34,731 bases of DNA from Clostridiales bacterium 38_11. GTDB taxonomy: Bacteria; Bacillota; Clostridia; Tissierellales; Dethiosulfatibacteraceae. The position numbers and the translations under genes were made by a program. Location of the stretch: assembly GCA_001509345.1 (NCBI GenBank), contig LGGM01000011.1:1-34731 (forward strand). The letters are read 5' to 3'. Of this stretch, positions 25,746 to 34,698 are shown piece after piece (the first letter of the stretch is position 1; every line of letters begins with the position of its first letter). The notes below the pieces were generated by a model, which saw only the letters and a program-made list of their open reading frames with translations, was not told where the DNA came from and did not search any database.

Positions 25746-27068
25746 ATGGAAAACAATAAAGGCTTAAAGTCATTTCTGATTAGAATGCTGTTCAATTCTA
25801 AAATGGCTTCTTCCGGTTTAATTTCCAATGTATTAAGAACATCCTTGACGGTTCTGGGCATTACAATTGGAGTTGCATCAGTTGTAAGCCTCATGGGTAT
25901 TGGAGAAGGAGCAAGAATTGCAGTTGTAGAACAATTCGAGAGTCTAGGACAGAATGTTATTGTACTAAAAGCTAATAGCGGTGTTTATAGTTTTCAAGCT
26001 GATGAGTATAAAGAGATTATGGAAAGGGTTGATGCCATAAAATCCGCAACACCTGTCACAAATTCCAAGGAATATGTGAGGTGGCGACGTACCAGAGGAG
26101 ATATCGAAGTTTTGGGTGTCAATAGTCAATACCCTGAAATTAAAGATCATCAATTGCAAGCTGGAAATTTTTTTACAACTCTCCATGTCGATACCAGATC
26201 TCCGGTCTGTGTATTGGGCTATAATGTGGCAGTTTCATTGTTGAATGGGAGAAGTCCTGTTGGCTATACTATAACTATAGATGATCTAAACTTCACAATT
26301 GTAGGTGTTTTGAAAAAAAAGGGTGACGGGAAAGCAGAGAATATAGACAACAAGATAGTCGTTCCATATACTACCGCCATGAGATTGAATGATATAAGGA
26401 CGGTAGATGAGATCTGGGGCAAGGCCCTGGATGAGAAGGATACCTCTCTGGCGATCGTCCAACTAAGTAGAATCTACAGTAGAAAGATTCAAGGAACACC
26501 CGTCAATACCACTAATCCTGATGATGGTGGTGAGATGCCACCAGAAGAGATGAAAATTCCGGATATGCCAATGCCTGAGCCTCCACTGGAAACACCTCCA
26601 AATGACATATTTACAAGTGGCGAGGATGTTATCACAATCACCAGCTTGAATCAGCTTGTCGATGAGGCCAATGATGCAAACAGAATCATGACACTCCTAC
26701 TTGGAGGAATCGCTGCTGTATCATTGTTGGTTGGTGGTCTGGGTATAATGAACATCATGCTTGTTGCTGTTAGTGAAAGAACCGGTGAGATTGGCGTCAG
26801 AAGAGCCTTGGGAGCCAAAAAGACTGATCTGCTGTTTCAATTTATGCTGGAGGCTTTTTATGTCAGCATAATAGGTTGTATACTGGGTGTATTCGTTGGT
26901 ATATGGCTGATTAATATTTTCAAGTCAAATGGTTTTGCGGCAGTAATAAGCATTGAGGCAGTAAGAATCGCTACTGTGGTGGCATTGACTTCAGGTTTGC
27001 TATTCGGTGTGTATCCTGCCTATATGGCTTCAAATCTTTCGCCTGTTGAAGCTTTGAGGAGACAATAG
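25746..27068 (+). CDS. MacB-type ABC transporter permease
   Basis: Permease of the export system: an N-terminal membrane helix (about 30-50), a large external MacB-core domain, and three C-terminal helices carrying the FtsX domain (about 314-339, 367-390, 405-425) with SERTGEIGVRRALGA between the first two, the contact point with the ATPase. ATG 25746 is chosen over GTG 25737, because GGGGTG at 25732-25737 is its ribosome site. This gives 440 residues. A Pro/Met/Glu-rich insert (about 250-290, with PPEEMKIPDMPMPEPPLETP) interrupts the external domain; I know no such insert in standard MacB. It ends the three-gene unit. The cargo could be an antimicrobial peptide, a drug or a self-made product. 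Confidence 0.93.
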   Translation: MENNKGLKSFLIRMLFNSKMASSGLISNVLRTSLTVLGITIGVASVVSLMGIGEGARIAVVEQFESLGQNVIVLKANSGVYSFQADEYKEIMERVDAIKSATPVTNSKEYVRWRRTRGDIEVLGVNSQYPEIKDHQLQAGNFFTTLHVDTRSPVCVLGYNVAVSLLNGRSPVGYTITIDDLNFTIVGVLKKKGDGKAENIDNKIVVPYTTAMRLNDIRTVDEIWGKALDEKDTSLAIVQLSRIYSRKIQGTPVNTTNPDDGGEMPPEEMKIPDMPMPEPPLETPPNDIFTSGEDVITITSLNQLVDEANDANRIMTLLLGGIAAVSLLVGGLGIMNIMLVAVSERTGEIGVRRALGAKKTDLLFQFMLEAFYVSIIGCILGVFVGIWLINIFKSNGFAAVISIEAVRIATVVALTSGLLFGVYPAYMASNLSPVEALRRQ

Positions 27069-27080
27069 GGAAATCAGTTC

Positions 27081-27109
27081 TTATCTTTTTGTTGGATTTC
27101 AGATATAAT
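27081..27109 (+). promoter_or_regulatory. Candidate promoter of the M24 peptidase gene
   Basis: TTATCT (27081-27086), 17 bases, TATAAT (27104-27109). The -10 is perfect, the -35 weak. A ribosome site AAGGAG follows at 27128-27133. Confidence 0.45.
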
Positions 27110-27138
27110 ATATATATCATTCATACAAGGAGCGAGTA

Positions 27139-28374
27139 ATGAAAAATATTTATTGCAGAAGAAGACAATCCTTACACGAACAGCTATCCGATGATAGTAC
27201 TGTTATCCTTTTTTCTGGATCATCTGTTGTAAAATCAGCCGATGCGGATTACAAGTTTTATACAAACAATCATTTCTTCTATTTGACAGGTATAGATAGG
27301 GATGATGTGATATATCTGTGTGAAAAGAAGAATAACAAGATAAAAGAGATGCTATTTATCAAAAAGCGAAATGCCGACTTGGAAAAATGGTTTGGATTAT
27401 ACCTGACAGAAGATGAATGCAGATCTAAATCCGGAATCAAAGAAATCAATTTTTATGAGGACTTTGATGATTATCTGCTGAAATTATTGAATAATAACTT
27501 TATCAGCTATGCTTATCTGGATCTTGAAAACCACAGTTTTGAAAGCAATGCCACTATCGCAAATAAGTACTCATCAAAATTGATTGGCAAATATCCCCAT
27601 ATTATCCAAAAAAATCTTCACCCAATCATATCCGATATGAGAAGAGTAAAGGATGAATCTGAAATTGAAAGTGTTAAAGAGTCGATTAAGATTACCAAAG
27701 ATGCCTTTTGTCACATGCTTCAGAATATTAAAGCTGGAATGAAGGAATATGAAATGGAGGCGCATTACAATCTCATTCTGAACCTTAATTGCGCAGAACC
27801 TTCTTTTGAGACAATTGCAGCTTCAGGTGGCAATGCATTGATATTACACTACATAAAGAACAATCAGGAGGTCAAATCCGGTGACATGATCCTTTTTGAT
27901 TTAGGAGTCAATAAAAACAAGTATTGCTCCGACATCACACGGACAGTTCCAGCCGATGGCATTTACACTAAGCGTCAAAAGGTATTATATGAAATTGTCC
28001 TGGAAGCCAATAAGAGGGTGATTGATGCCGCAAAACCGGGAATCACGATCAACGAGTTGAACGAGACTGCAAAAATTATAATATTTGAAGGCCTATTGAA
28101 TCTGAAATTACTCAACAATATGGATGAACTGACAAAATTCTATTACCATGGTGTTTCACATTATCTTGGTTTGGATGTTCATGACGTGGGTGATAGGGAG
28201 AAGCCTTTGGAACCAGGTTGTCTGATTACTGTTGAGCCGGGACTTTATGTATGGGATGAGGGAATAGGAATAAGAATCGAAGACAATATTCTGATAACAC
28301 ATGGTGGAAATATCAATCTCTCTTCTGACATACCAAAAGAAACCTATGAGATAGAGAAATTGATGAAAAAATAA
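27139..28374 (+). CDS. M24-family aminopeptidase P (Xaa-Pro aminopeptidase)
   Basis: Cuts the first residue from peptides with proline in second place, in the cytoplasm. It has an AMP_N domain (about 1-130) with the FYLTGIDRDDVIYL strand, then a pita-bread metallopeptidase fold whose two-metal ligands are visible: D254 in LFDLGV, D265 in SDITRT, H341 in HGVSHYLGLDVHD, E366 in VEPGLY and E381 in GIRIEDN. The 411 residues fit family members that keep AMP_N. The ATG at 27139 lies behind AAGGAG. The methyltransferase gene starts 10 bases after its stop, so both may share a transcript. Confidence 0.94.
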   Translation: MKNIYCRRRQSLHEQLSDDSTVILFSGSSVVKSADADYKFYTNNHFFYLTGIDRDDVIYLCEKKNNKIKEMLFIKKRNADLEKWFGLYLTEDECRSKSGIKEINFYEDFDDYLLKLLNNNFISYAYLDLENHSFESNATIANKYSSKLIGKYPHIIQKNLHPIISDMRRVKDESEIESVKESIKITKDAFCHMLQNIKAGMKEYEMEAHYNLILNLNCAEPSFETIAASGGNALILHYIKNNQEVKSGDMILFDLGVNKNKYCSDITRTVPADGIYTKRQKVLYEIVLEANKRVIDAAKPGITINELNETAKIIIFEGLLNLKLLNNMDELTKFYYHGVSHYLGLDVHDVGDREKPLEPGCLITVEPGLYVWDEGIGIRIEDNILITHGGNINLSSDIPKETYEIEKLMKK

Positions 28375-28384
28375 GACTGGAGAG

Positions 28385-30202
28385 ATGGATTTGCTGATTA
28401 AATCTTTAAAACAAGCTATCAAAAACCAGCCTGTTGGTCTGGAGACAATTCAAACGACAGTCCTGGAATATCTTCGGTTTTTCTTTGAAGGTATTGGTAT
28501 ACCTTCTTTTCTGAGTGACTTGTGCCTGAAGTCAAGTGAAGATTATAGGTTGGAGCTACACAAAATATTTATAAATACTCCAAATAGAGAGGCTCAGTAT
28601 CTGCCTGGAGAAATCTATAAAAATCTGATTCCTACAAATCTGAAGAAAAAATTGGGACAGGTGTTTACACCCTCTAAAACAATTAAGGAAATGATAGCCA
28701 ATACACCAATAGAAAGTATGTATCTTTTAAATCCTTATATGAAGATATTTGATCCGGCATGCGGCAGTGGCGATTTTCTAATAGAGGCTTTTAGGACAAT
28801 CGTTGATATGATTGATGAAAACCGGGATTATCTTGCAGAACACTTTGAGATTGATTTAAGCCATGTCGAATCTCACATTTTGAAAAACAACCTATATGGA
28901 TGCGATATTGACCCGTTTACGGCTTTTCTTGCTTCGGCAAATTTAAGAATCATGTCAGATTGTTTAGACGATCCAAATATCAAAACAGTTGATTATCTTT
29001 TTTATGATCAACAGCATTCATTTGATTTGATTATTGGGAACCCACCTTACATAGGGCACAAAAATCTTCAAATATCTTATAAGAAAGCGTTGAAAAAACA
29101 ATACCTTGTCTATTCTGACAAGGCAGATATTTCATATTGTTTTTTTGAAAAATGCTTTTCAGATCTTAATGAATATGGTTTTTTGAGTTTTATCACTTCA
29201 AGATATTTTCTTGAAGCAGAGCACGCCAAAACACTAAGGGAATTCATTGCAAATCACTATACTGTTATTAGTATCATTGATTATGGGGGATTGAATCTTT
29301 TTCAACACATAGGAATCAGTCCGGTGATTATTACATTGTCAAAGGGCAGTGAACAAAAGGAAATCAAGATAATAGACCTTAACAGGCAAAAAAACTATGA
29401 AATTGAAAGTGACTCTCTTAATGGTGCGGTCTGGGACATAAATGACAGTCAAACACAAGCAATAATGAATAAGATAAAGAAGAAATCCGATGTACTAATC
29501 AATGATGTCTTTTATATTTACCAAGGCATTATAACGGGTTGTGACGAAGCTTTCATAGTCGATGACGCTATTATCCGACAATATGGCATTGAAAACGAAC
29601 TGCTTGTAAACTGGATCAAAAGCAGCTATTTAAAAGGAAATGATGGAATTATTGGATCAAGAACGCTGAAACTGATTTATCCAAACAATCATGTGATAGA
29701 AGAGATGCCAAACACAAAAAAATACCTTGAAAAATTCAAAGACAGACTGAAAAGAAGAAGAGAATGTGTTACCGGTGTCAGACGGTGGTATGATCTTCAA
29801 TGGGGCCGAACGAAGGATTTGTTTGAAAGAGATAAGATCTTATTCCCATATAAGGGTTCTTGCAATCAGTTCACCCTGGATACCCGACATTGTTATTTCA
29901 GTGCTGATATTTATATGATGCTCCCTAAAGATAAAGATTTAAATCTTAATGAAACACTTTATTTTCTGAACTCTGAAGTGTTCGAATTTGTGATTAAAAG
30001 CAGTGCTAAAAGGATGGGATCCCATTTGTTTGAGTACTACCCTTACATATTGAAAAAAATGCCGTTTGTGTTTATTCCTGAAAATATCATTGCAAGTCCT
30101 ATGAGATATGATAAGATGATGGTACTGGTAAATGAGTATCTTTATGACTATTTTGATATTGATCAAAATGAAAGAATGATGATCTATAATAGAATCAAAT
30201 GA
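28385..30202 (+). CDS. Solitary N6-adenine DNA methyltransferase (Eco57I/TaqI-like)
   Basis: Transfers a methyl group from SAM to the N6 of adenine in DNA. Motif X is GQVFTPSKT (91-99), the SAM-binding motif I is DPACGSG (123-129), YGCDIDP (171-177) is motif II-like, and the catalytic motif IV is NPPYIG (219-224). The C-terminal 230 or so residues, with a repeated RMGSHLFEYYP-type segment, form the likely target-recognition domain. At 605 residues it lacks the N-terminal nuclease of type IIG enzymes, and no endonuclease gene is adjacent. ATG 28385 has almost no gap to GGAGAG (28379-28384); the TTG at 28391, two codons later, has better spacing and may be the true start. Of the type that includes the C. 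difficile CamA enzyme, but identity is not claimed. Confidence 0.9.
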   Translation: MDLLIKSLKQAIKNQPVGLETIQTTVLEYLRFFFEGIGIPSFLSDLCLKSSEDYRLELHKIFINTPNREAQYLPGEIYKNLIPTNLKKKLGQVFTPSKTIKEMIANTPIESMYLLNPYMKIFDPACGSGDFLIEAFRTIVDMIDENRDYLAEHFEIDLSHVESHILKNNLYGCDIDPFTAFLASANLRIMSDCLDDPNIKTVDYLFYDQQHSFDLIIGNPPYIGHKNLQISYKKALKKQYLVYSDKADISYCFFEKCFSDLNEYGFLSFITSRYFLEAEHAKTLREFIANHYTVISIIDYGGLNLFQHIGISPVIITLSKGSEQKEIKIIDLNRQKNYEIESDSLNGAVWDINDSQTQAIMNKIKKKSDVLINDVFYIYQGIITGCDEAFIVDDAIIRQYGIENELLVNWIKSSYLKGNDGIIGSRTLKLIYPNNHVIEEMPNTKKYLEKFKDRLKRRRECVTGVRRWYDLQWGRTKDLFERDKILFPYKGSCNQFTLDTRHCYFSADIYMMLPKDKDLNLNETLYFLNSEVFEFVIKSSAKRMGSHLFEYYPYILKKMPFVFIPENIIASPMRYDKMMVLVNEYLYDYFDIDQNERMMIYNRIK

Positions 30203-30222
30203 ATCAAGAAAGAAGGGATAAT

Positions 30223-31695
30223 ATGAAAAAAGCGATACTGTTAATGATAATAGTGCTGCTGCTGATAGGATCAATAAACACAGCACAAGCAAACACTTAT
30301 TATTTTGATATATACAATCATTGGGCTGAAACGGACATCTATCAAGCTACCAATAATCTTAAGATTTTCCAAGGCTATGGAGATTTTACATTTCGTCCGG
30401 ACAGAAACATATCTGTTGCAGAGTTCTTCAAGGTTTTATATAAAATTGGCAATGAAAACGGCGTTGTCAATCTGGTAACAAAAGGAACAGTTAATTATAC
30501 AGATATAACAATGAACCATTGGGCGTACACCTATATTTTATCGTTCAATCATTACATGGTACAGAATACAAGAATTGATTATACAATTTACGATGTGTTT
30601 CCTGGCAACAAATTGAATCCAAATAGTTTTATCACACGTCAACAGGCAGCGGCTCTAACAGCAGCATTGAATCTGCCACCGGTATCAACCATAGAGTTGC
30701 CTTTCAATGATATAAAAGAGAGCAACAGTTTTTACAATGAACTGACAACATTATATAGTAATGGGATTATTTTAGGTTACAGCAATAATGAATTCAGAGG
30801 GGCTGCAAATCTTACGAGGGCAGAGGCTGCTGTATTGACAAAAAAAATCTATGAAGAAGCGGCTTACAACAAAGTCAATACCATATCTGAAATTGTTTTT
30901 CCACCACAGGAACTTGAAAATGGTTTCCCTTTCTTTCATACATATGACAACAGAAACCTGACAGATGATGATTTTAGGTACATTAAAGCAATAACGACCA
31001 TGGAGTATCTTTCGTTTGGTGGGTATATCTTTCCAGATGATGAGCCTTTATATGACACAGATCCGACCAAAACACTCAATGAACTGAAAAACGAGGGATA
31101 TTTCAATGTGTTCGGATTGAATTATTATCTTTTGAAAAATGGCAATCTGACCGCAGAATTGATGACGGGATACAGCAATGAGATTCTAAATGCTATGATT
31201 GGAGATACAAGTCTTACAATCCCTAATAGATTGTTGTTACTTCATGAGATTGTAAAGCACGGAGTTGACAACAAGGTAGTCAATTATTTGATTAGTCTGA
31301 AAAAAAGCTCCAATGATATATTCATTCAATCTGAGATTGATTTTATTATATTCCAGCACTACATCAGCACGAATCAGATGGCAGACTTTTATGAGCTTTT
31401 GCTCAGATATATCGACTTGCCTTTGAACCCTGTAGCTTTTATCAATGTCAACAATGTCGGAGTCAGCATCACAAACAACACAGTCGTGAATGACACGGAA
31501 CGATTCAAGCTTATGGAACTTTACATACTGAATGTTACTTATGGTTTATCTAAAGTCGGTTTTACAACTGAAGCCGAGATTTTCATATCAGACTATTATA
31601 ATCGATTAAAAAGCAGTACTATTTATGGATCTTTATCAAATGATGAATACAATAAAATAATCGGTACTATAAAAAAGTTAAAACTGAGAAACTAA
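30223..31695 (+). CDS. S-layer-homology (SLH) domain cell-wall protein
   Basis: Secreted protein attached to pyruvylated cell-wall polymers through three SLH modules. The signal peptide (about 1-22) ends at AQA/N. SLH 1 is about 25-76 (FDIYNHWAETDIYQATNN ... FRPDRNISVAEFFKVL), SLH 2 about 90-150 (YTDITMNHWAYTYI ... ITRQQAAAL), and SLH 3 about 159-212 (FNDIKESNSFYNEL ... LTRAEAAVLTKK). Residues 215-490 form a mostly helical region I do not recognise. ATG 30223 is chosen because the signal peptide begins there and AAGGGA precedes it; the frame is open from 30199, overlapping the methyltransferase stop. It gives direct evidence for a Gram-positive wall, probably with an S-layer. Confidence 0.9.
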   Translation: MKKAILLMIIVLLLIGSINTAQANTYYFDIYNHWAETDIYQATNNLKIFQGYGDFTFRPDRNISVAEFFKVLYKIGNENGVVNLVTKGTVNYTDITMNHWAYTYILSFNHYMVQNTRIDYTIYDVFPGNKLNPNSFITRQQAAALTAALNLPPVSTIELPFNDIKESNSFYNELTTLYSNGIILGYSNNEFRGAANLTRAEAAVLTKKIYEEAAYNKVNTISEIVFPPQELENGFPFFHTYDNRNLTDDDFRYIKAITTMEYLSFGGYIFPDDEPLYDTDPTKTLNELKNEGYFNVFGLNYYLLKNGNLTAELMTGYSNEILNAMIGDTSLTIPNRLLLLHEIVKHGVDNKVVNYLISLKKSSNDIFIQSEIDFIIFQHYISTNQMADFYELLLRYIDLPLNPVAFINVNNVGVSITNNTVVNDTERFKLMELYILNVTYGLSKVGFTTEAEIFISDYYNRLKSSTIYGSLSNDEYNKIIGTIKKLKLRN

Positions 31696-31708
31696 TGGAG
31701 GAGATATA

Positions 31709-32227
31709 ATGAAAAATCCTAGATTTACAATTGAAATGGAAAATGGTGACTTGATTCGTGGAGATCTCTATTTTGACAAAGCGCCAAACACAGTGAAAAA
31801 CTTTGTATCTCTGGCAAAAAAAGGGTTCTATGACAGATTGATATTTCACAGGGTTATCAGAGGCTTTATGATTCAAGGCGGATGCCCAAGTGGCTCTGGA
31901 ACAGGTGGACCTGGCTACAGCATCAAAGGAGAATTTGGAATCAATGGAGTGAAAAATGATATAAAACACGAGAAAGGTGTTATTTCGATGGCAAGATCTC
32001 AACATTCAGATTCTGCAGGGTCTCAATTCTTTATTATGCATGGTGTTTCAATGCATCTTGACAACAACTATGCTGCTTTCGGGAAAGTTACAGAGGGACT
32101 TGACATAGTTGATAAGATAGCTGAGGTTAAAACTGATTTCAGAGATAAACCGAAGGAGCCGCAGGTCATAAAAAGCATTACAATCGATGAAAATGATAAT
32201 GAAATTGGAGAACCGGAGATTTTATGA
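31709..32227 (+). CDS. Cyclophilin-type peptidyl-prolyl cis-trans isomerase
   Basis: Speeds proline isomerisation in folding proteins. It has the cyclophilin core with FHRVIRGFMIQGG (active-site Arg and Phe), a GSGTGGPGYSIKGEF loop, MARSQHSDSAGSQFFIM and the LDNNYAAFGKVTEGLDIV segment. The 172 residues are the usual size for the cytoplasmic bacterial form, and no signal peptide is present. ATG 31709 follows GGAGGAG. Its stop overlaps the next start by four bases (ATGA), so it is coupled to the HAD phosphatase. Confidence 0.95.
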   Translation: MKNPRFTIEMENGDLIRGDLYFDKAPNTVKNFVSLAKKGFYDRLIFHRVIRGFMIQGGCPSGSGTGGPGYSIKGEFGINGVKNDIKHEKGVISMARSQHSDSAGSQFFIMHGVSMHLDNNYAAFGKVTEGLDIVDKIAEVKTDFRDKPKEPQVIKSITIDENDNEIGEPEIL

Positions 32228-32862
32228 TAAGAAATGTAATATTTGATTTGGATGGTACACTTGCGGACTCCGAAGACCTGATAATAAAGTCCTTTCAGCA
32301 TATCTACAAGAAGTTTAAAGGACACGAAGTCAGTGAGAGCCATATCAAAAAAACCTTTGGTGAAATTTTGGAGAAAGTAATTAGAGCCGAGTTTGATCAG
32401 GATTATAAAACAGTTGTCAATGAATACAGAGAATATCATCACGAGAATTTTGACACATACATGAAGCTTTATGATGGTGCAGGGGAAATCATAGAAGAAC
32501 TCTATCTGAATAATTATACTTTAGGAATAGTCACATCCAGATTAGACTTTACTGCGATGAAAATCCTTGAAATGTATAATATCACAAAATATTTTAAGTC
32601 GATCATAACAGCAGACAAGTGCATCAACCACAAGCCTCATCCTGAACCCCTGCTGAAATGTCTAGAAGAACTGGGTGGAACGAAACCTGAAACAATTTTC
32701 ATCGGCGATACTGTTTTTGATTTGGAATGTGCTAGAAATGCTGGAGTAAAGTCTGTTTTAGTTTCCTGGAGCAATATGGATACGAATCTCCTGACTGTAA
32801 AACCTGATTATATAATCCATCAATTTGAAGATATAAAAAAAATTATATTGTCAATAAAATAA
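32224..32862 (+). CDS. HAD-family phosphatase (PpaX/Gph-like)
   Basis: Hydrolase of the haloacid dehalogenase superfamily. Motif I is FDLDGTLADS with nucleophile D8 and D10, motif II a Thr/Ser in GIVTSRLD, motif III a Lys in NHKPHPEP, and motif IV GDTVFDLECARNAG with the metal-binding Asp. A helical cap lies between motifs I and II. At 212 residues it resembles pyrophosphatase PpaX and phosphoglycolate phosphatase Gph, which cannot be told apart by motifs. The start overlaps the cyclophilin stop. Confidence 0.9.
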   Translation: MIRNVIFDLDGTLADSEDLIIKSFQHIYKKFKGHEVSESHIKKTFGEILEKVIRAEFDQDYKTVVNEYREYHHENFDTYMKLYDGAGEIIEELYLNNYTLGIVTSRLDFTAMKILEMYNITKYFKSIITADKCINHKPHPEPLLKCLEELGGTKPETIFIGDTVFDLECARNAGVKSVLVSWSNMDTNLLTVKPDYIIHQFEDIKKIILSIK

Positions 32863-32875
32863 TTAGGAATTATTA

Positions 32876-32904
32876 TTTAACATTCAAAAATTCTATGATA
32901 TAAT
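32876..32904 (+). promoter_or_regulatory. Candidate promoter of the NhaC-family antiporter gene
   Basis: TTTAAC (32876-32881), 17 bases, TATAAT (32899-32904). It would give a leader of about 90 bases before the ATG, which contains an inverted repeat. Confidence 0.5.
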
Positions 32905-32921
32905 TGCTTTGATAGTGTTTT

Positions 32922-32956
32922 ATGAATATTTTCATTAATCAATTATAAATATTCAT
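32922..32956 (+). repeat. Inverted repeat in the leader of the antiporter gene
   Basis: ATGAATATTT (32922-32931) and AAATATTCAT (32947-32956) are perfect complements with 15 bases between. In RNA this is an AT-rich hairpin just after the predicted start; in DNA it could be an operator. No T run follows, so it is not a terminator. Confidence 0.6.
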
Positions 32957-32999
32957 TTGATACTAGAATCGGATCGGTTAAAAAACAAGGGGGTTTATC

Positions 33000-34676
33000 A
33001 TGAAAACCAAACTTAGAATTTTTGGGCTCGTATTATTGATGTTGACATTATTTACAGTCACTGCCTTTGCCGCTGAAGACGGTGGTAGCCCATATGGCGC
33101 ATTATCTCTATTGCCGCCATTGCTGGCAATCGCACTTGCATTCTTAACCAAACAAGTAATCTTATCATTGTTTTTGGGTATTTTTTCTGGGGTTATGATG
33201 CTTAATGGCTATAATCCTTTTATTTCATTTCTAAGAACCCTGGATTCCTATATACTCGGTAGTCTTGCTGACGGGTGGAATGCAGGTATTATTATTTTTA
33301 CATTGTCAATAGGTGGTATGATTGGCATAATCGGCAAGATGGGTGGAACCAAAGCTATTGCGGATGCTTTGGCCAAAAAGGCACAGAATGCCAGAAGCGC
33401 ACAGTTGGTAACAACTCTAATGGGTATACTGGTGTTCTTTGATGACTATGCCAATACGCTGATTGTTGGACCGACCATGAGACCATTGACAGACAAAATG
33501 AATGTTTCACGGGAAAAGCTTTCCTATATTGTTGACTCTACTGCAGCACCGGTAGCAGGGATGGCGTTCATATCCACTTGGATTGGCTATGAGATTGGTT
33601 TGATTTCCGATGTCTTTACCGGCATGGGAATAGAGGGGAACTTCTTTATGGTTTTCCTAAATACAATACCTTATGCATTCTACAATATTTTCACATTGGT
33701 TTTGATTTATAATCTGATCCTTCAAGGTCGCGATTACGGCCCAATGTATGCTGCTGAGGTCAGAGCCAGAACCACCGGAAAGGTGTTGGGAGACAATGCT
33801 AAACCTATGTCTACCCTTGATACTGAAGAATTTGCGGACAAAAGGGAAATCAAGCTGCAGGTATCCAACGCAGTGGTCCCGATTGCGGTTCTTATTTTAA
33901 CCACTTTCTTCGGATTGTGGTACAATGGCTGGGTTTTAGGTGAAGGTAGCATACCTTTTTCTGATATAAGAGGTTGCTTCGGAAATGCAGATGCTTCAGT
34001 CGTATTGATCTGGTCAGCTGTTCTTGGCAGTATAGTTGCAGGTGTCATGGCGTGGGCAAGAAAGATCATGAATATTGGAGAAATTTTGGATTCTTGGGTA
34101 GACGGATGTAAATCTCTACTAATTACAGCTATCATATTAATCCTTGCATGGTCAATCGGTGGAGTTGTAGGTGATGTCGGAACTGCTGACTTCCTGATTC
34201 AAGTTGTCTCAACAACTGTACCGGCAATACTTCTGCCGATACTGGTATTTGGTATATCCTGTATTGTTGCTTTCTCCACAGGCACGTCATGGGGAACTAT
34301 GGCTATTGTTGTGCCGCTGGCCGTTCCACTGGCGACAGCCTATGTGACGGGAGATCCTACTACCTCGACGTTAGTACTTGCGACATTAAGTGCTGTTCTT
34401 TCCGGGTCGATATTCGGAGATCACTGTTCACCGATATCAGATACAACCATCATGTCATCAATGGCTTCTGGAGCTGACCATATGGATCACGTCAAGACTC
34501 AGATACCTTATGCTTTGACAGGGGCGGCATTTGCAATGGTATCCTACCTAATCGTTGGATTCCTAGAAAGCTTTGCAGGCGACATGATTGCACTGGTCTT
34601 TGGTTTTGTAGGTATCTATATATTTGTCAAAATAGTTGGAAAGAAAACAGACGAAGTAACATTAGAACAAAACTGA
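33000..34676 (+). CDS. Na+/H+ antiporter, NhaC family
   Basis: Integral membrane transporter of the NhaC superfamily, which exchanges sodium ions or organic solutes for protons or other ions. It has an N-terminal signal-like helix (about 6-24, ending AFAAED), then about a dozen hydrophobic helices. Family hallmarks are FFDDYANTLIVGPTMRPLTD (about 148-167), DSTAAPVAGMAFISTWIGYE (about 179-198), FSTGTSWGTMAIVVPLAVPL (about 425-444) and SGSIFGDHCSPISDTTIMSS near 468-487. The length of 558 residues fits. ATG 33000 has AAGGGGG at 32987-32993. It is alone in its unit, with its own terminator. The exact substrate cannot be decided from sequence. Confidence 0.92.
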   Translation: MKTKLRIFGLVLLMLTLFTVTAFAAEDGGSPYGALSLLPPLLAIALAFLTKQVILSLFLGIFSGVMMLNGYNPFISFLRTLDSYILGSLADGWNAGIIIFTLSIGGMIGIIGKMGGTKAIADALAKKAQNARSAQLVTTLMGILVFFDDYANTLIVGPTMRPLTDKMNVSREKLSYIVDSTAAPVAGMAFISTWIGYEIGLISDVFTGMGIEGNFFMVFLNTIPYAFYNIFTLVLIYNLILQGRDYGPMYAAEVRARTTGKVLGDNAKPMSTLDTEEFADKREIKLQVSNAVVPIAVLILTTFFGLWYNGWVLGEGSIPFSDIRGCFGNADASVVLIWSAVLGSIVAGVMAWARKIMNIGEILDSWVDGCKSLLITAIILILAWSIGGVVGDVGTADFLIQVVSTTVPAILLPILVFGISCIVAFSTGTSWGTMAIVVPLAVPLATAYVTGDPTTSTLVLATLSAVLSGSIFGDHCSPISDTTIMSSMASGADHMDHVKTQIPYALTGAAFAMVSYLIVGFLESFAGDMIALVFGFVGIYIFVKIVGKKTDEVTLEQN

Positions 34677-34698
34677 TATTTGAAACGACCGATCCGAT

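Noticed and set aside
28385-30202. The methyltransferase as part of a restriction-modification or phage-defence island
   Set aside because: No nuclease, helicase, specificity subunit or mobile-element gene is near; neighbours are housekeeping genes.
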